Notes: generated by a model from the letters alone, not told the origin. 64,000 bases of DNA from an uncultured Latescibacterota bacterium (GCA_951812755.1 OX638329.1:3232522-3296521); one strand, 5' to 3'. Counted from the first letter of the stretch, positions 42,955 through 52,684 are shown. Translations and numbers: made by a program.

Positions 42955-44088
42955 ATGGCTGATCAATACGATGTGTTGGTAACAGGTGGCACGGTGATAG
43001 ATCCGCCCAATGGCGTGCATGGCACACTGGATGTGGCGTTGAAAGATGGCGTGGTCGCAGCTATTGGGCGCGATTTGGGTGAGGCCGATTGCGTGATTGA
43101 TGCAGGCGGGTGTCTCGTGACGCCTGGACTGATTGATTTACATACCCATGTGTACAAAGATGTGTCGAGTTTTGGCATAGAGGCAGATGACTTGTGCCCG
43201 CGCACGGGTGTGACAACGAGTGTGGATACGGGGACGGCAGGATGGATCAATTATCGCGGATTGGAACGCTATGTGATTGAGCCGTCTTCAACGCGCATTT
43301 TGGCCTATGTCAATCTGTCGGGTGTCGGGTTGCCCTGGCGGCGCGGCGAGATGGTGTATGAAGGCTATGTGTCGGCCAGCGAGTGCGCGCAGGTGGTTTT
43401 GAATCACCCAAAAACAGCATTGGGCGTTAAGGTGCGTTTGTACAAAGGGGTGGGCGGTGATGCGGATATACGCGATTTGCTGCAAATTGCCCTGGAGGCC
43501 GCCAATCGGTGCGAAAAACCCCTGATGGTTCATATCAGCAATGCCGATGTGCCTTTGCGCGACCTGATTCAGCCTTTGCGCCCCGGTGATATTGTGACCC
43601 ATTGTTTTCACGGTACACAGCCAGCGTCGATTATCGACAACCGGGGAAAGGTGATTTCTGAGGCTTGGGATGCGCGCGATCGCGGGGTGATTTTTGACAT
43701 TGGTCACGGGTTGGGCAGTTTTAGTTACGACGTGGGGCGCGCAGCTATGGAAGATGGTTTCCCGCCGGATACTATCAGTAGCGATATCCATTCGTACAAT
43801 ATCGATGGTCCCGTTTACGATTTGCCGACGACGATGTCCAAATTTCTGAATTTGGGCATGCCGCTCGCAGAAGTGATTCAACGCGCAACCATTGAACCAG
43901 CACAGGTAATTGATCGAGAGGATGATCTTGGACATCTCGGTGTTGGTGCTGCGGGCGATGTTGCCGTATTTGAATTGGAAAAGGGGACATTTGAGTTGAC
44001 CGATTCGATGCAGCAGGTGTTGATGGGCGAGCAGCGATTTGTTTGCCGCGCGTCCGTTCGAGATGGGAAGATCTGGTGGCAGGGGTAA
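42955..44088 (+). CDS. Amidohydrolase/deacetylase metallo-hydrolase
   Basis: The product is 377 residues. It has the amidohydrolase pattern: P-G-L-I-D-L-H-T-H-V-Y metal site near residue 60, a probable carbamylated lysine in G-V-K-V-R-L-Y-K-G, H-I-S-N, T-H-C-F-H-G, and S-S-D-I-H with the catalytic aspartate. Close relatives are the 'amidohydrolase/deacetylase family' and dihydroorotase-like enzymes. I use the ATG at 42955 with AGGA before it; 42943 is also in frame. Confidence 0.88.
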   Translation: MADQYDVLVTGGTVIDPPNGVHGTLDVALKDGVVAAIGRDLGEADCVIDAGGCLVTPGLIDLHTHVYKDVSSFGIEADDLCPRTGVTTSVDTGTAGWINYRGLERYVIEPSSTRILAYVNLSGVGLPWRRGEMVYEGYVSASECAQVVLNHPKTALGVKVRLYKGVGGDADIRDLLQIALEAANRCEKPLMVHISNADVPLRDLIQPLRPGDIVTHCFHGTQPASIIDNRGKVISEAWDARDRGVIFDIGHGLGSFSYDVGRAAMEDGFPPDTISSDIHSYNIDGPVYDLPTTMSKFLNLGMPLAEVIQRATIEPAQVIDREDDLGHLGVGAAGDVAVFELEKGTFELTDSMQQVLMGEQRFVCRASVRDGKIWWQG

Positions 44089-44112
44089 AGTATTAACTCA
44101 AAGGAGTTGGTT

Positions 44113-45048
44113 ATGCCTGAGAAAAATGGGTTGGTAAATCCGTTTGTTCTGTCTGATGATGATGGTTATATGTGGCTGAAGGGCAATTTGCACAGCCATT
44201 CGACAAATTCAGATGGGCGGGTTTCACCGCAAGAACGCGTGGATGGGTATGTCAATCAGGGCTATGATTATTTGTGTGTATCAGATCACAACAATATCAC
44301 ATTTGTCGAGACACTGACCTGTCCTGAAAATTTTACGCTTATTCAGGGTGCTGAATTGCATCCCGACAATCCCTTTGGCGGCGACCGCCACCATTTTGTG
44401 GCACTCAATATTTCAGCGGATATGGATGCCCGGGCGATGCCGCCGCAACATGTGATTGACGAAGTAAAAAAACAGGGCGGCTCGATCTGGCTCGCACATC
44501 CGCACTGGAGTGGGATCAATATTTTGCGGGACACTATACCGCTGACGGGGTTGGCGGGAATAGAAGTTTTTAATACGACCTGTCGGTGCGCCGGGCGCGG
44601 TGAGTCTTCTGTGCATTGGGACGATTGGATGGATTTGTCTGGACAGTTGCTCCCGGCACTGGGCAATGACGATTCCCACGCGGCTGAATCAGAAGCGCGT
44701 GATACGTATCAGGGCTGGACTATGGTGCGCGTGAAGGAACGGTCGCCCGAAGCCATTGTTGAAGCGCTGGAATCTGGTGCGGGTTATTCATCAACGGGTC
44801 CACAAATTTTTGATATTCAGTTGCATAGTGGGGAAGGTCGCACGGTTGAGGTCACGGTAAAATGCTCACCTGCACAGCGCATTGCTGCGGTATTAGATTT
44901 GAGGGGGACCGAATACCACGAGGGTGGTGAGCTGTTTGAGACCGCCACTTTCAAGCTGAGGCCCGGCTCAAAACACGTGCGTTTTGAGATTATTGCACCA
45001 AATGGCGACAAGGCGTGGTCCAATCCCTTTGATCTCACTGCGCTTTAG
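44113..45048 (+). CDS. PHP-domain metal-dependent phosphoesterase-like protein
   Basis: The product is 311 residues. G-N-L-H-S-H-S-T-N-S-D-G and V-S-D-H-N-N carry the first metal ligands, H-P-H-W and N-D-D-S-H-A the later ones, so the PHP active site is complete. AAGGAG precedes the ATG at 44113 at 6 bases, better than the TTG at 44107. PHP enzymes hydrolyse phosphate esters (for example of nucleotides or histidinol phosphate). A beta-rich tail of about 90 residues follows the catalytic part. Confidence 0.88.
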   Translation: MPEKNGLVNPFVLSDDDGYMWLKGNLHSHSTNSDGRVSPQERVDGYVNQGYDYLCVSDHNNITFVETLTCPENFTLIQGAELHPDNPFGGDRHHFVALNISADMDARAMPPQHVIDEVKKQGGSIWLAHPHWSGINILRDTIPLTGLAGIEVFNTTCRCAGRGESSVHWDDWMDLSGQLLPALGNDDSHAAESEARDTYQGWTMVRVKERSPEAIVEALESGAGYSSTGPQIFDIQLHSGEGRTVEVTVKCSPAQRIAAVLDLRGTEYHEGGELFETATFKLRPGSKHVRFEIIAPNGDKAWSNPFDLTAL

Positions 45049-45187
45049 GGACATGATGATGAAACTGACAACTCGGGGGCTGGGGACTGGTTGGGTTGAG
45101 TGGCCTGACCGCTGACCGCTGAAGGCTGAATGCTTGGGGGCTGGGTGGACTGACAACTGACAACTGACAACTGAAAGCTTTTGAATT
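45049..45187. repeat. Low-complexity gap with heptanucleotide repeat CTGACAA
   Basis: Three exact CTGACAA units (45150-45170) and a degenerate fourth follow a region of related gctgaccgctga and ggctgggg words. The heptamer pattern recalls the short tandem repeats of some cyanobacteria. No gene is present. Confidence 0.7.
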
Positions 45188-47113
45188 ATGCTCACGCAAT
45201 TGGAAATTACTTCTCGGAAAGCTGTACTGGATGGCAAGTTATACGGCGCAGTGGGAGCTTATGAAGCTCTTTGCGGTAGTGCGTGGTTCGCGCTTGATCC
45301 CAATCACAAACAAAACGAGGCGATTGTCGATTTAAATCTCGCGCCCGTTGACGAAAGAAGCGGACAGGTGGTTTTTCGAGCCGATGTGCATTTGCTCAAG
45401 CCAGTTGAGGCCGCTCGGGGCAATGGCACGGTGTTTTACAATGTGGTCAATCGCGGGCGCAAAAATATCTTGCCTATGTTTAATCTGGCGCAGGGATCAA
45501 ATATGCCAGAGATTGCCACACATTTTGGCGATGGCTTTTTGATGCGGCAGGGTTATACGATTGCCGCGTGTGGTTGGCAGGCCGATGTGCCGCCTGAAGC
45601 AGAGGGCGCTACCAATTTGATGACTCTGGACGCGCCAGTGGTCGATGTTACTGGTCCTGTGGCGTGTGAGATTCTCGTGAATGCAGAGACGGATTTGCAT
45701 TCTCTGGGGAGTCGCTATCACGATCCCTACGAACCCGTGGAAGATGGCGATGCAGTGCTCACTGTGCGGGCGTATCCGTATGATGAAGCCGAGGAAATTG
45801 GACGCGATCAATGGGCGTTTGATCGGCTGGAAGATGGGCGCGCCGCGATCCGATTTCCGCAGAGATTTGAACCGGGACGCATTTACAATCTGGTTTATAC
45901 GGGCAAAAATCCAACTGTGATGGGAACGGGTTTTGCCGCAACCCGGGATTTTGTGTCGTTTTTGAAATACGGAACAGATGGCAATCCACTCGGCAATGCG
46001 ATTGAGCGGGCTTATGCTTTTGGATCGTCGCAAAGTGGGCGTTTTTTGCGGCATATGTTGTATGAGGGTTTTAATGGGGATGAGGCTGGCCGAAAGGTTT
46101 TTGATGGGGTATTTGCCAATGTTGCAGGCGGCGCACGGGGGTCGTTTAACCATCGGTTTGCACAGCCTTCGCGGCATGCCAGCGCGCATTTTGATGCGTT
46201 GTATCCCACGGAGTGGTTTCCGTTTACAGATTTGCCGCAAACAGATCTCGAGACCCAGGAAAAGGGTGGGTTGTTGGATCGCTGTGACGCCGCGGGGGTG
46301 ACACCTCGCATTTTTTATACCAATACTTCAACCGAATACTGGAACCGCAGTGCGTCTTTGGTTCACACGGATATACGCGGGCACGAGGATGTGGAGGTTC
46401 ATCCATTGGTTCGCGTTTATCACTTTGCAAGTACAAAACACGGTCCGGGTGATGTGCCCAAAAATCCACGTCAAATAATACCCCCAAATCCCGTGAATTT
46501 TCGCTATGCAGAGCGCGCGCTTCTCGTTGCGTTAGATCGTTGGGTGCGCGAGGGCGTTGCCCCTCCTGATAGCCGGTATGGTCGCATTGCGGATGGTTCT
46601 CTGGTCGATGCTGACGATTTGAAATTTCCCACTATTCCCAACTTGCGAAGTCCTGTTCGCATGCGGCGGCCTTTGCGATTGAACTGGGGGAACAGATGGA
46701 ATACGGGTATTATCGATTGCGAGCCGCCTGAAAAAGGACGTCCTTTTGGGGTGCGCGTGCCCCAGGTCGATCGAGATGGCAATGAGGTCGCGGGTATTCG
46801 CATGCCAGAGGTGGTCGTGCCTTTGGGGACGTTTACGGGATGGCGGTATCGACAACACGGCGCGACCGATGCGCTCGTTGGCCTGGATGGGATGTGGGTG
46901 CCGTTTGCGCGCGATGAGGATGAGCGCGAAGGGGATTCTCGACTATCGATTGCCCAGCGCTATGGTAGCCGCGAAGCGTTTCTGGACTGTGTGGCACAAG
47001 CTGCTCGAAAATTAGTGGAGGAGCGATTGATGTTGCGCGAAGATGTGGATCGCGCTGTGGAGCGTGCCGGGGCGATGTATGATTGGGTGATTGAATTAGG
47101 AATTAGGAATTAA
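45188..47113 (+). CDS. Alpha/beta-hydrolase domain protein (Abhydrolase_10 type)
   Basis: The product is 641 residues without a clear signal peptide. The nucleophile elbow is G-S-S-Q-S-G-R-F near residue 280. The text G-Y-T-I-A-A-C-G-W-Q and L-G-T-F-T-G-W-R fits the long 'alpha/beta hydrolase domain-containing protein' family of unknown function. The last residues E-L-G-I-R-N and the stop are encoded by three AATTAGG heptamers, that is, by a repeat. An ester or amide substrate is likely but unknown. Confidence 0.8.
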   Translation: MLTQLEITSRKAVLDGKLYGAVGAYEALCGSAWFALDPNHKQNEAIVDLNLAPVDERSGQVVFRADVHLLKPVEAARGNGTVFYNVVNRGRKNILPMFNLAQGSNMPEIATHFGDGFLMRQGYTIAACGWQADVPPEAEGATNLMTLDAPVVDVTGPVACEILVNAETDLHSLGSRYHDPYEPVEDGDAVLTVRAYPYDEAEEIGRDQWAFDRLEDGRAAIRFPQRFEPGRIYNLVYTGKNPTVMGTGFAATRDFVSFLKYGTDGNPLGNAIERAYAFGSSQSGRFLRHMLYEGFNGDEAGRKVFDGVFANVAGGARGSFNHRFAQPSRHASAHFDALYPTEWFPFTDLPQTDLETQEKGGLLDRCDAAGVTPRIFYTNTSTEYWNRSASLVHTDIRGHEDVEVHPLVRVYHFASTKHGPGDVPKNPRQIIPPNPVNFRYAERALLVALDRWVREGVAPPDSRYGRIADGSLVDADDLKFPTIPNLRSPVRMRRPLRLNWGNRWNTGIIDCEPPEKGRPFGVRVPQVDRDGNEVAGIRMPEVVVPLGTFTGWRYRQHGATDALVGLDGMWVPFARDEDEREGDSRLSIAQRYGSREAFLDCVAQAARKLVEERLMLREDVDRAVERAGAMYDWVIELGIRN

Positions 47114-47215
47114 GGAGCGATGTACAACTGCGTAGCAGTTTATTGGAGGCATGGCGAGCTGATTGCTGACCGTTTGGGCGGGGAGGGGATAATTCGTAAT
47201 TTTTAATTCCCAACT
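47094..47215. repeat. Heptanucleotide repeat AATTAGG and its complement-like partner
   Basis: Units at 47094-47100 and 47101-47107 and a degenerate third overlap the hydrolase stop codon. About 85 bases later (47186-47206) aattcgtaatttttaattcc gives a roughly complementary partner. The rest of the 117-base gap shows no gene. Confidence 0.65.
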
Positions 47216-47230
47216 ACCGGGAGGTGTTCC

Positions 47231-48196
47231 ATGAAGCGCGTGATCAAACCCGAAGGCGCGTACCATGTCGAGATTGAAGATGTGCCGTTGCCAGAGATTC
47301 GGCAAACAGAGGTGCTCATCAAAACAGAACGCACGCTGATCAGCAGGGGGTCTGAGATCTGGCGGCGGTATGTGCGAGAAGAAGCGATTGATCACCAAAG
47401 GATGGGATATTCGCTCGCTGGAACGATTGTGCAGGTGGGGGCGCAGGTCGATGATTTGTCGATGGGGGAACGGGTGGCGGCTCTGGCGCCGCATGCCGAG
47501 TACGTGGCTGTTGAGGTTGTCAATGCGGGCAACAAACCATCTGTGGTTTCGCTACCCGATGCGGTTACATCCGAAGCCGCGACTTTTTGGCCCCTGACTA
47601 CGAGTTCGGTGCTGTGGATGCGAGAAACGGGAGCTGGGCCAAATGATACCATGGTGATTTTGGGACAGGGGTTGGTGGGGAGTTGCTGTATGCAGGTCGC
47701 GCGACATTTGCAAAATTGTCGCGTGATCGCAGTCGATGCGTTGGACTTGCGTTGCGATTTGGCTGATCAGTTGGGTGCTGATGCTGTGGTGAATGCGAGT
47801 AAGACAGATCCAATTGCAGCGGTGAAGAAGTTAACCGGTGGTCTGCGCGCAGATGTTGTGGTTGAAGCGGTGGGCGGGCGTGCGGGCGCACAGGCGTTTG
47901 CGCAGGCGCAAGATATGGTAAGGCGAGGTGGGTTGTTACAGGTCGTGGGCTTGTATGAGGGCGAGCCTTTGCCTCTGGATTCGTCAAAAATTCAAGGTAA
48001 ACGCCTGATTGGGGGATATCTGGATAGCGCGTACCGGCCACAGGGGTCGGATACGGCGATTCAATTGTTGATGGAAGATAAAATTCAAACTGAAGCAATG
48101 GTGACACATCGTTTTGATTTTGAGGATGCCGCAGAGGCATTTGATTTGTTGTACACGCGTCTTAATGAAGCAATGGCCGTGGTGATGGTCTGGTAG
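47231..48196 (+). CDS. MDR-superfamily dehydrogenase (S-R-G-S-E box)
   Basis: The product is 321 residues with GGGAGG before the ATG. It has a GroES-like half and a Rossmann half (I-L-G-Q-G-L-V-G-S-C-C near residue 140). The place of the catalytic zinc cysteine is S-R-G-S-E, as in the dehydrogenase at 18.1 kb with K-H-G-T-E, so the two may belong to the same non-zinc subgroup. Substrate unknown; it lies in the catabolic block. Confidence 0.83.
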   Translation: MKRVIKPEGAYHVEIEDVPLPEIRQTEVLIKTERTLISRGSEIWRRYVREEAIDHQRMGYSLAGTIVQVGAQVDDLSMGERVAALAPHAEYVAVEVVNAGNKPSVVSLPDAVTSEAATFWPLTTSSVLWMRETGAGPNDTMVILGQGLVGSCCMQVARHLQNCRVIAVDALDLRCDLADQLGADAVVNASKTDPIAAVKKLTGGLRADVVVEAVGGRAGAQAFAQAQDMVRRGGLLQVVGLYEGEPLPLDSSKIQGKRLIGGYLDSAYRPQGSDTAIQLLMEDKIQTEAMVTHRFDFEDAAEAFDLLYTRLNEAMAVVMVW

Positions 48197-48203
48197 GTGG
48201 AAT

Positions 48204-49103
48204 ATGTCTTCACTTCAATCTGGAATATCCGCACAAAAACACAGGACGAGCAAGACAGCAGCGCTCGCAGCAAGTGTACGCGCGTATCATCAACAGCAGA
48301 GCAAATCCCCGGTTTTTGCCGATGATTATGCGGTTGATATGGTGCCGTTTATCTGGCGTGTGATCGCTAAAAACAGACTGCTTAGCTGGTTCGTTGTTCA
48401 CAAGGTGTTTCATTTGTTCCGTCCCATACACACCGAAGTTATCCTGCGAGCCAGATATGCCGAAGACCGCCTCATGGAGGCGATATCGGAGGGCGTCGGA
48501 CAGTATGTGATCCTCGGTGCTGGTCTCGATACGTTTTCCATGCGCCACAAGGAACTCGCAGATAGCGTGCGGATATTTGAGTTGGATCACCCCGCGACCC
48601 AGGCGACAAAAGAGAAACAGGTGCGCGTGGTCAACGGCGATGTTCCGTCCAATCTGGTATTTGTTCCCATTGATTTTGAGACTGACCAGCTGAATGAGGC
48701 ACTTATCCGGGCTGGTTTCGATCCACAGAAGCCCGCTTTTTTTTCTTGGTTGGGAACGACTTATTACCTCACGAAGGATGCGATACGGGAGACACTTGGT
48801 CGCGTTGCGGATGTCGCCGCGCCGGGCAGTCGCATTGTTTTCGATTATAAGCTCGCCAGGCATCTTATCCCCGAAGAGAGCTTGGCCTTCGCCGATAAGT
48901 TAGACCGATTTGTGGCTCGTCGCGGAGAGCCGATGTTGTCCGTGTTTACGCCCGAGGAATTAAATGAGGAACTGTCGAGCATTGGCTTTGCGGAGATAGA
49001 GACCATTCCGTCCGAGGAGCAAAAGCGGCGTTATCTGGAGAATCGAAGCGACCTGGTTGATCCAGCACCGAATTTCTCCTTCGCGCTGTTTGGGGTGCAG
49101 TAG
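48204..49103 (+). CDS. Class I SAM-dependent methyltransferase (LCM/PPM1 type)
   Basis: The product is 299 residues. R-A-R-Y-A-E-D-R-L precedes the SAM motif V-I-L-G-A-G-L-D-T-F, and F-E-L-D-H-P-A-T-Q is the acidic loop. This is the leucine-carboxyl-methyltransferase-like group common in bacteria, usually acting on carboxylates of small molecules. It begins 7 bases after the dehydrogenase stop. Confidence 0.88.
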   Translation: MSSLQSGISAQKHRTSKTAALAASVRAYHQQQSKSPVFADDYAVDMVPFIWRVIAKNRLLSWFVVHKVFHLFRPIHTEVILRARYAEDRLMEAISEGVGQYVILGAGLDTFSMRHKELADSVRIFELDHPATQATKEKQVRVVNGDVPSNLVFVPIDFETDQLNEALIRAGFDPQKPAFFSWLGTTYYLTKDAIRETLGRVADVAAPGSRIVFDYKLARHLIPEESLAFADKLDRFVARRGEPMLSVFTPEELNEELSSIGFAEIETIPSEEQKRRYLENRSDLVDPAPNFSFALFGVQ

Positions 49104-49135
49104 TAAGGCAAGAGTCGAAGATATGGAGGTTCTGG

Positions 49136-49990
49136 ATGTTCAATGAACTCGTCCCCGGGATCTTTAGCGTTGATAGCCGTTTTGTGGATGGTAAGAACGG
49201 CATTGTGATCGGGAGACGAGCTGCACTGGCGATTGACGGGAGCAATTATGAAGATGAGGGGGCCGCTATGGCCTCCTTTATTCGTGGAAGCGGGTTCGAG
49301 CCAGATCTGCTGGCACTTACCCACGGTCACGGAGACCATATTCTTGGGGCGGGTCCTCTGGCGAAAGGGGAGGTTTTTGCACATGCTCTCACGCCTGCGG
49401 AGATCGAGAAACAGATACCGGGGTGGGCGGCGCGCTGGGAAGTGGATGAGGCCGAGGCGCGGGCCCGGGTGATCCAGCCGACCATCACCTATCGGGATGA
49501 GCTTCGAATAGATTTGGGTGGATTGCAGGCGTGGATGTTTCCGACGCCGGGACATAGCCCGGATGGCGTGAGTATTTACATAGAGGAACACCGGCTTTTG
49601 TTTGCAGGTGATTCGGTGGTGACCGGTATCGTGGCCGCGATCGGAGCGGGTAATAGCGAGGTGTTGGAACGTTCTCTTTACAAACTTCTGACGCTCGATA
49701 TCGATATTCTGGTTCCGGGTCACGGTGATGTCCTCTTTGGCGCGGGTCGGGTAAAGGACTGGATTCAGTGGGAGGCCAGCTATCTGGCGAGTGTTCGGGA
49801 GGCGGTTCGCGAGGCGTTGAACGGGGGAATTCCAGCAGAGGATATAGCGGGACAGATTGGATACGACGAGTTTATCGGGGACCGGTTGCCCAGAGACCGG
49901 AATGGAATGCCGCAACGACATCTGAATACGGTTGCCAAGATTGTGGAGGAAGAAAGTGATCGGGGAGATAATAGGAGTTCGATTGAATGA
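49136..49990 (+). CDS. MBL-fold metallo-hydrolase
   Basis: The product is 284 residues with GGAGG before the ATG. The zinc motif is T-H-G-H-G-D-H (about residue 60), with P-G-H-S-P-D-G near 143, L-F-A-G-D-S-V near 160 and V-P-G-H-G-D near 195: a full set of ligands for a two-metal hydrolase. It overlaps the Gfo/Idh gene by 4 bases (ATGA). Substrate unknown. Confidence 0.88.
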   Translation: MFNELVPGIFSVDSRFVDGKNGIVIGRRAALAIDGSNYEDEGAAMASFIRGSGFEPDLLALTHGHGDHILGAGPLAKGEVFAHALTPAEIEKQIPGWAARWEVDEAEARARVIQPTITYRDELRIDLGGLQAWMFPTPGHSPDGVSIYIEEHRLLFAGDSVVTGIVAAIGAGNSEVLERSLYKLLTLDIDILVPGHGDVLFGAGRVKDWIQWEASYLASVREAVREALNGGIPAEDIAGQIGYDEFIGDRLPRDRNGMPQRHLNTVAKIVEEESDRGDNRSSIE

Positions 49991-51027
49991 GCGATATTGT
50001 TCGAATGGCTGTCTTCGGCGTCGGATGGGCGGGGAGCCATCATGTGGAGGGCACACAAGAGCTTGGGCGGAAGGTGGAGGTGACGTGTCTGGTGGATCGA
50101 GATCCGGATCATTTGAGAGATAGGGCAGAGGCGTTTGGGATAGAGAAGACGTACACGGATTTCGACGATGCGCTGGTGGATCCCGATATTGATGCGGTTT
50201 CGCTCTGTACGCCTCATCCCAACCATTGTCCTGAGGCGATCGCGGCTGCCGATGCTGGAAAGCATGTGCTGGTGGAAAAGCCGATGGCGCTGACGGTGGA
50301 AGATGCGACCCGAATGATTGATGCGGCTGATCGCGCGGGTGTGCGTCTCTATGTCGCGGAGAGCATGTCCTACCATCCCATGGCGCGTTTTTTGAAAAAT
50401 GTGGTGGATACGGGACTTTATATCGGGGAAGTGGTGTCGGCGTCGGTGTCGTCGGGATTTCGGGCGCGGCCTACCTACGCCTATCCGGGGCGACGCGAGT
50501 GGCTTTCCGATCCACAGCAGGGGGGAACGGGTACCTGGATGCTTCACGGCATTCACACGATGGCGATGCTCCGATACGTTTTTGGAGAGGTTACATCGGT
50601 CTATATGAAAGAGCATCACGCTCGCAGTTTCCGGCGAGATGATGTGGAGGGGACTATGACGGGGCTTTTGACGATGGACGCGGGATTTCAGACGACGGTG
50701 TTGCAAAGCTGCGAGGTGAAGTTTCCAAATCCGCCGGGTGGGTATGTAATTTGCGGAGATAAAGGGCTGTTGCAGGCGACTCAGGAGTTGTGTAAAGTAT
50801 GGTGTGAGGCAAATGACGATCAGCGAGAGGAAATTACCTATCCCGGAAGCGTTCGCTCGGCATTTGCGGAGGAAATCGAGGACTTCGCGGACTATGTGCT
50901 GGAAGGAATCGAAGGTCCGACATCGGGGAGAAGCGAGCGGAAGAGCCTTGCCATCGTGCAGGCGGGATACGAGTCAGCCAAAAGCGGCGAGGTTATCAAT
51001 CTGCGAGAGAGATTTGGTGAGTTGTAA
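49987..51027 (+). CDS. Gfo/Idh/MocA-family oxidoreductase
   Basis: The product is 346 residues. G-V-G-W-A-G-S-H-H is the dinucleotide motif, V-L-V-E-K-P-M-A-L carries the conserved E-K-P with the catalytic lysine, and G-T-G-T-W-M-L-H-G-I-H the C-terminal active-site histidines. These enzymes oxidise or reduce sugars and inositols with NAD(P). It ends the catabolic block. Confidence 0.92.
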   Translation: MSDIVRMAVFGVGWAGSHHVEGTQELGRKVEVTCLVDRDPDHLRDRAEAFGIEKTYTDFDDALVDPDIDAVSLCTPHPNHCPEAIAAADAGKHVLVEKPMALTVEDATRMIDAADRAGVRLYVAESMSYHPMARFLKNVVDTGLYIGEVVSASVSSGFRARPTYAYPGRREWLSDPQQGGTGTWMLHGIHTMAMLRYVFGEVTSVYMKEHHARSFRRDDVEGTMTGLLTMDAGFQTTVLQSCEVKFPNPPGGYVICGDKGLLQATQELCKVWCEANDDQREEITYPGSVRSAFAEEIEDFADYVLEGIEGPTSGRSERKSLAIVQAGYESAKSGEVINLRERFGEL

Positions 51028-51071
51028 CTTGACTTGTAGAATTTCATGTTTTTTTGTTATGAGGCGAAGCA

Positions 51072-51392
51072 ATGAAGAAGGAACGTATAGTGAGCACCAG
51101 ACTCCCTTTGGAGTTGGTACGTGAATTGGAACTCATCGAGAATGTCGAGCAGGCTGATCGCTCGACCACTGTGAGGCGCCTGCTGTCAAAAGCGATCCGG
51201 CAATGGAAGCTGGAGCACTACGCCCGTCTATACGGGGATGGCAAGCTCACACTGGCACGCGCTGCTCGCGATGCTGGTGTTTCCTTGTGGGAGATGATGG
51301 ACTATGCCCGCGCCAGAAAAGTGCCGGCCCAATACGATCTCGAAGATCTCAACCGAGACCTGGGAACCATCCAGAAAAACTTGGATCAATAG
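51072..51392 (+). CDS. UPF0175-like antitoxin/regulator (RHH + HTH), orphan
   Basis: The product is 106 residues. The N-terminus (S-T-R-L-P-L-E-L-V-R-E-L, R-S-T-T-V-R-R-L-L) is a ribbon-helix-helix domain. The second half (Y-G-D-G-K-L-T-L-A-R-A-A-R-D-A-G-V-S-L-W-E) is the UPF0175 helix-turn-helix. Such proteins act as antitoxins for DUF3368/PIN toxins. No toxin follows; the next genes are the AAA ATPase and DUF4276 pair, for which it could be a regulator (inference). Confidence 0.82.
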   Translation: MKKERIVSTRLPLELVRELELIENVEQADRSTTVRRLLSKAIRQWKLEHYARLYGDGKLTLARAARDAGVSLWEMMDYARARKVPAQYDLEDLNRDLGTIQKNLDQ

Positions 51393-51532
51393 TGAATATC
51401 CATTGAAGGGCGATCAGAGATATCGATGGCTATGAAGAATTCACCACATCCCGGCCTCTTAAAAGTAATGCGCAATGATATTTCTCTTTGATCGATGTGC
51501 TACTGGAAGCTTCAGTGTAGGGAGAATATGCG

Positions 51533-52684
51533 ATGAATAAAACAACCTTCATAGAACAGGTCCGTATTAAGGGTTTCCGATCATTAGCAGATGTCGAGCT
51601 TTTGGGTATTCCCAAAGCGGCGGTCTTAATTGGTGCCAATGGGTCGGGCAAGTCCAATTTTATTCGCTTTTTCGAAATGCTGAGTTGGATGCTCGGGCCT
51701 CGTAGGCTGGGTGAGTTCGTCGCAATGCAAGGCGGAGCCGATGATCAGTTGTTTGATGGCAGTAAGCGCAGCCCGCAACTGAGTGTCACAGTAACTATGC
51801 AAACCACATTTATTATTGATCCGAAAACTATACGAACATCACTGTGTCGGTACGATTATCGGATTTCACTCGCTCATGCTCAGCTTGACCGTCTTATATT
51901 TACGGAAGAGGCATTTCGTGGACCCACGAACGAAGACTGGCAACATCTCGGAATTGGTCACACAGAAGCAAAGATAGTGGAGGAGATACCGCCCCACGCA
52001 CCTCTGGCGAACTATCGCGTGACCACCCAGACCATTGTCGATCTGCTGCGGAGTTGTTCGGTATATCAGTTTCACGATACTTCCGATGGCTCGAACTTCA
52101 AAAAGAGATGGGATGTGGAGGACAACAATCAGCTTCTTAGTCATGGTGGTAACCTGGCTGCCGTGCTGCACCGGTTGGAGCGGGAAGACATTAAGCGATT
52201 TGAGCTGATCTGTAAGCATATTGGTCGGATCCTGCCTGGCTTTGATCGTTTTGTGATTGAGGAGAGCTATGGAAAAGTGTTGTTGCGTTGGAAGGCCAGA
52301 GGAATGGACAAGACCTTTGGCGCCCATCTCACATCTGATGGCTCACTGCGGTTCTTCGCTCTGGTGACACTCCTCAATCTTCCACTGGAGATGTTGCCCG
52401 ATGTTCTTCTGTTAGATGAGCCAGAACTGGGTCTGCATCCGGCAGCCATCGCCTTGATTGGGGGTATGATAAAGGCCCTGTCTAGGAAAAGGCAGGTCAT
52501 TGTAGCAACACAATCGCCCTTACTTGTTGATGCGTTCGATCTGGATGAGATCTTTGTGTTGGATATGGAGGATGGACGCACTAAGTTTCGCAAATTGGCA
52601 CCGGAGGACTATCGCGTATGGCTCGACGAAAACTTCACCTCGGGTGAGCTTTGGCAGAAGAACCTGCTCGGAGGACGTCCGTGA
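51533..52684 (+). CDS. AAA family ATPase (OLD/AAA_21-like), pair with DUF4276
   Basis: The product is 383 residues. Residues 8-16 read I-K-G-F-R-S-L-A-D, as in SMC/OLD-type ATPases. Walker A is G-A-N-G-S-G-K-S-N near residue 34, Walker B L-L-L-D-E-P-E-L-G-L-H-P near 293, followed by V-A-T-Q-S-P. The middle forms the long insertion of such proteins. The GTG of the DUF4276 gene overlaps its stop by 4 bases, so the two are made together. In known antiphage pairs (PARIS, Gabija, Septu) similar ATPases sense infection and control a nuclease partner. That role here is inference. Confidence 0.88.
   Translation: MNKTTFIEQVRIKGFRSLADVELLGIPKAAVLIGANGSGKSNFIRFFEMLSWMLGPRRLGEFVAMQGGADDQLFDGSKRSPQLSVTVTMQTTFIIDPKTIRTSLCRYDYRISLAHAQLDRLIFTEEAFRGPTNEDWQHLGIGHTEAKIVEEIPPHAPLANYRVTTQTIVDLLRSCSVYQFHDTSDGSNFKKRWDVEDNNQLLSHGGNLAAVLHRLEREDIKRFELICKHIGRILPGFDRFVIEESYGKVLLRWKARGMDKTFGAHLTSDGSLRFFALVTLLNLPLEMLPDVLLLDEPELGLHPAAIALIGGMIKALSRKRQVIVATQSPLLVDAFDLDEIFVLDMEDGRTKFRKLAPEDYRVWLDENFTSGELWQKNLLGGRP

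Noticed and set aside
45150-45174. CTGACAA repeats as a possible CRISPR array
   Set aside because: Units are 7 bases and directly adjacent. There are no spacers and no cas genes.
49031-50706. Two long minus-strand ORFs over the MBL and Gfo/Idh genes
   Set aside because: Antisense to complete, motif-bearing genes.
52651-52680. Longer start for the DUF4276 protein
   Set aside because: The extra residues come from within the ATPase gene. The GTG at 52681 overlaps the ATPase stop and begins exactly at the family's N-terminus.
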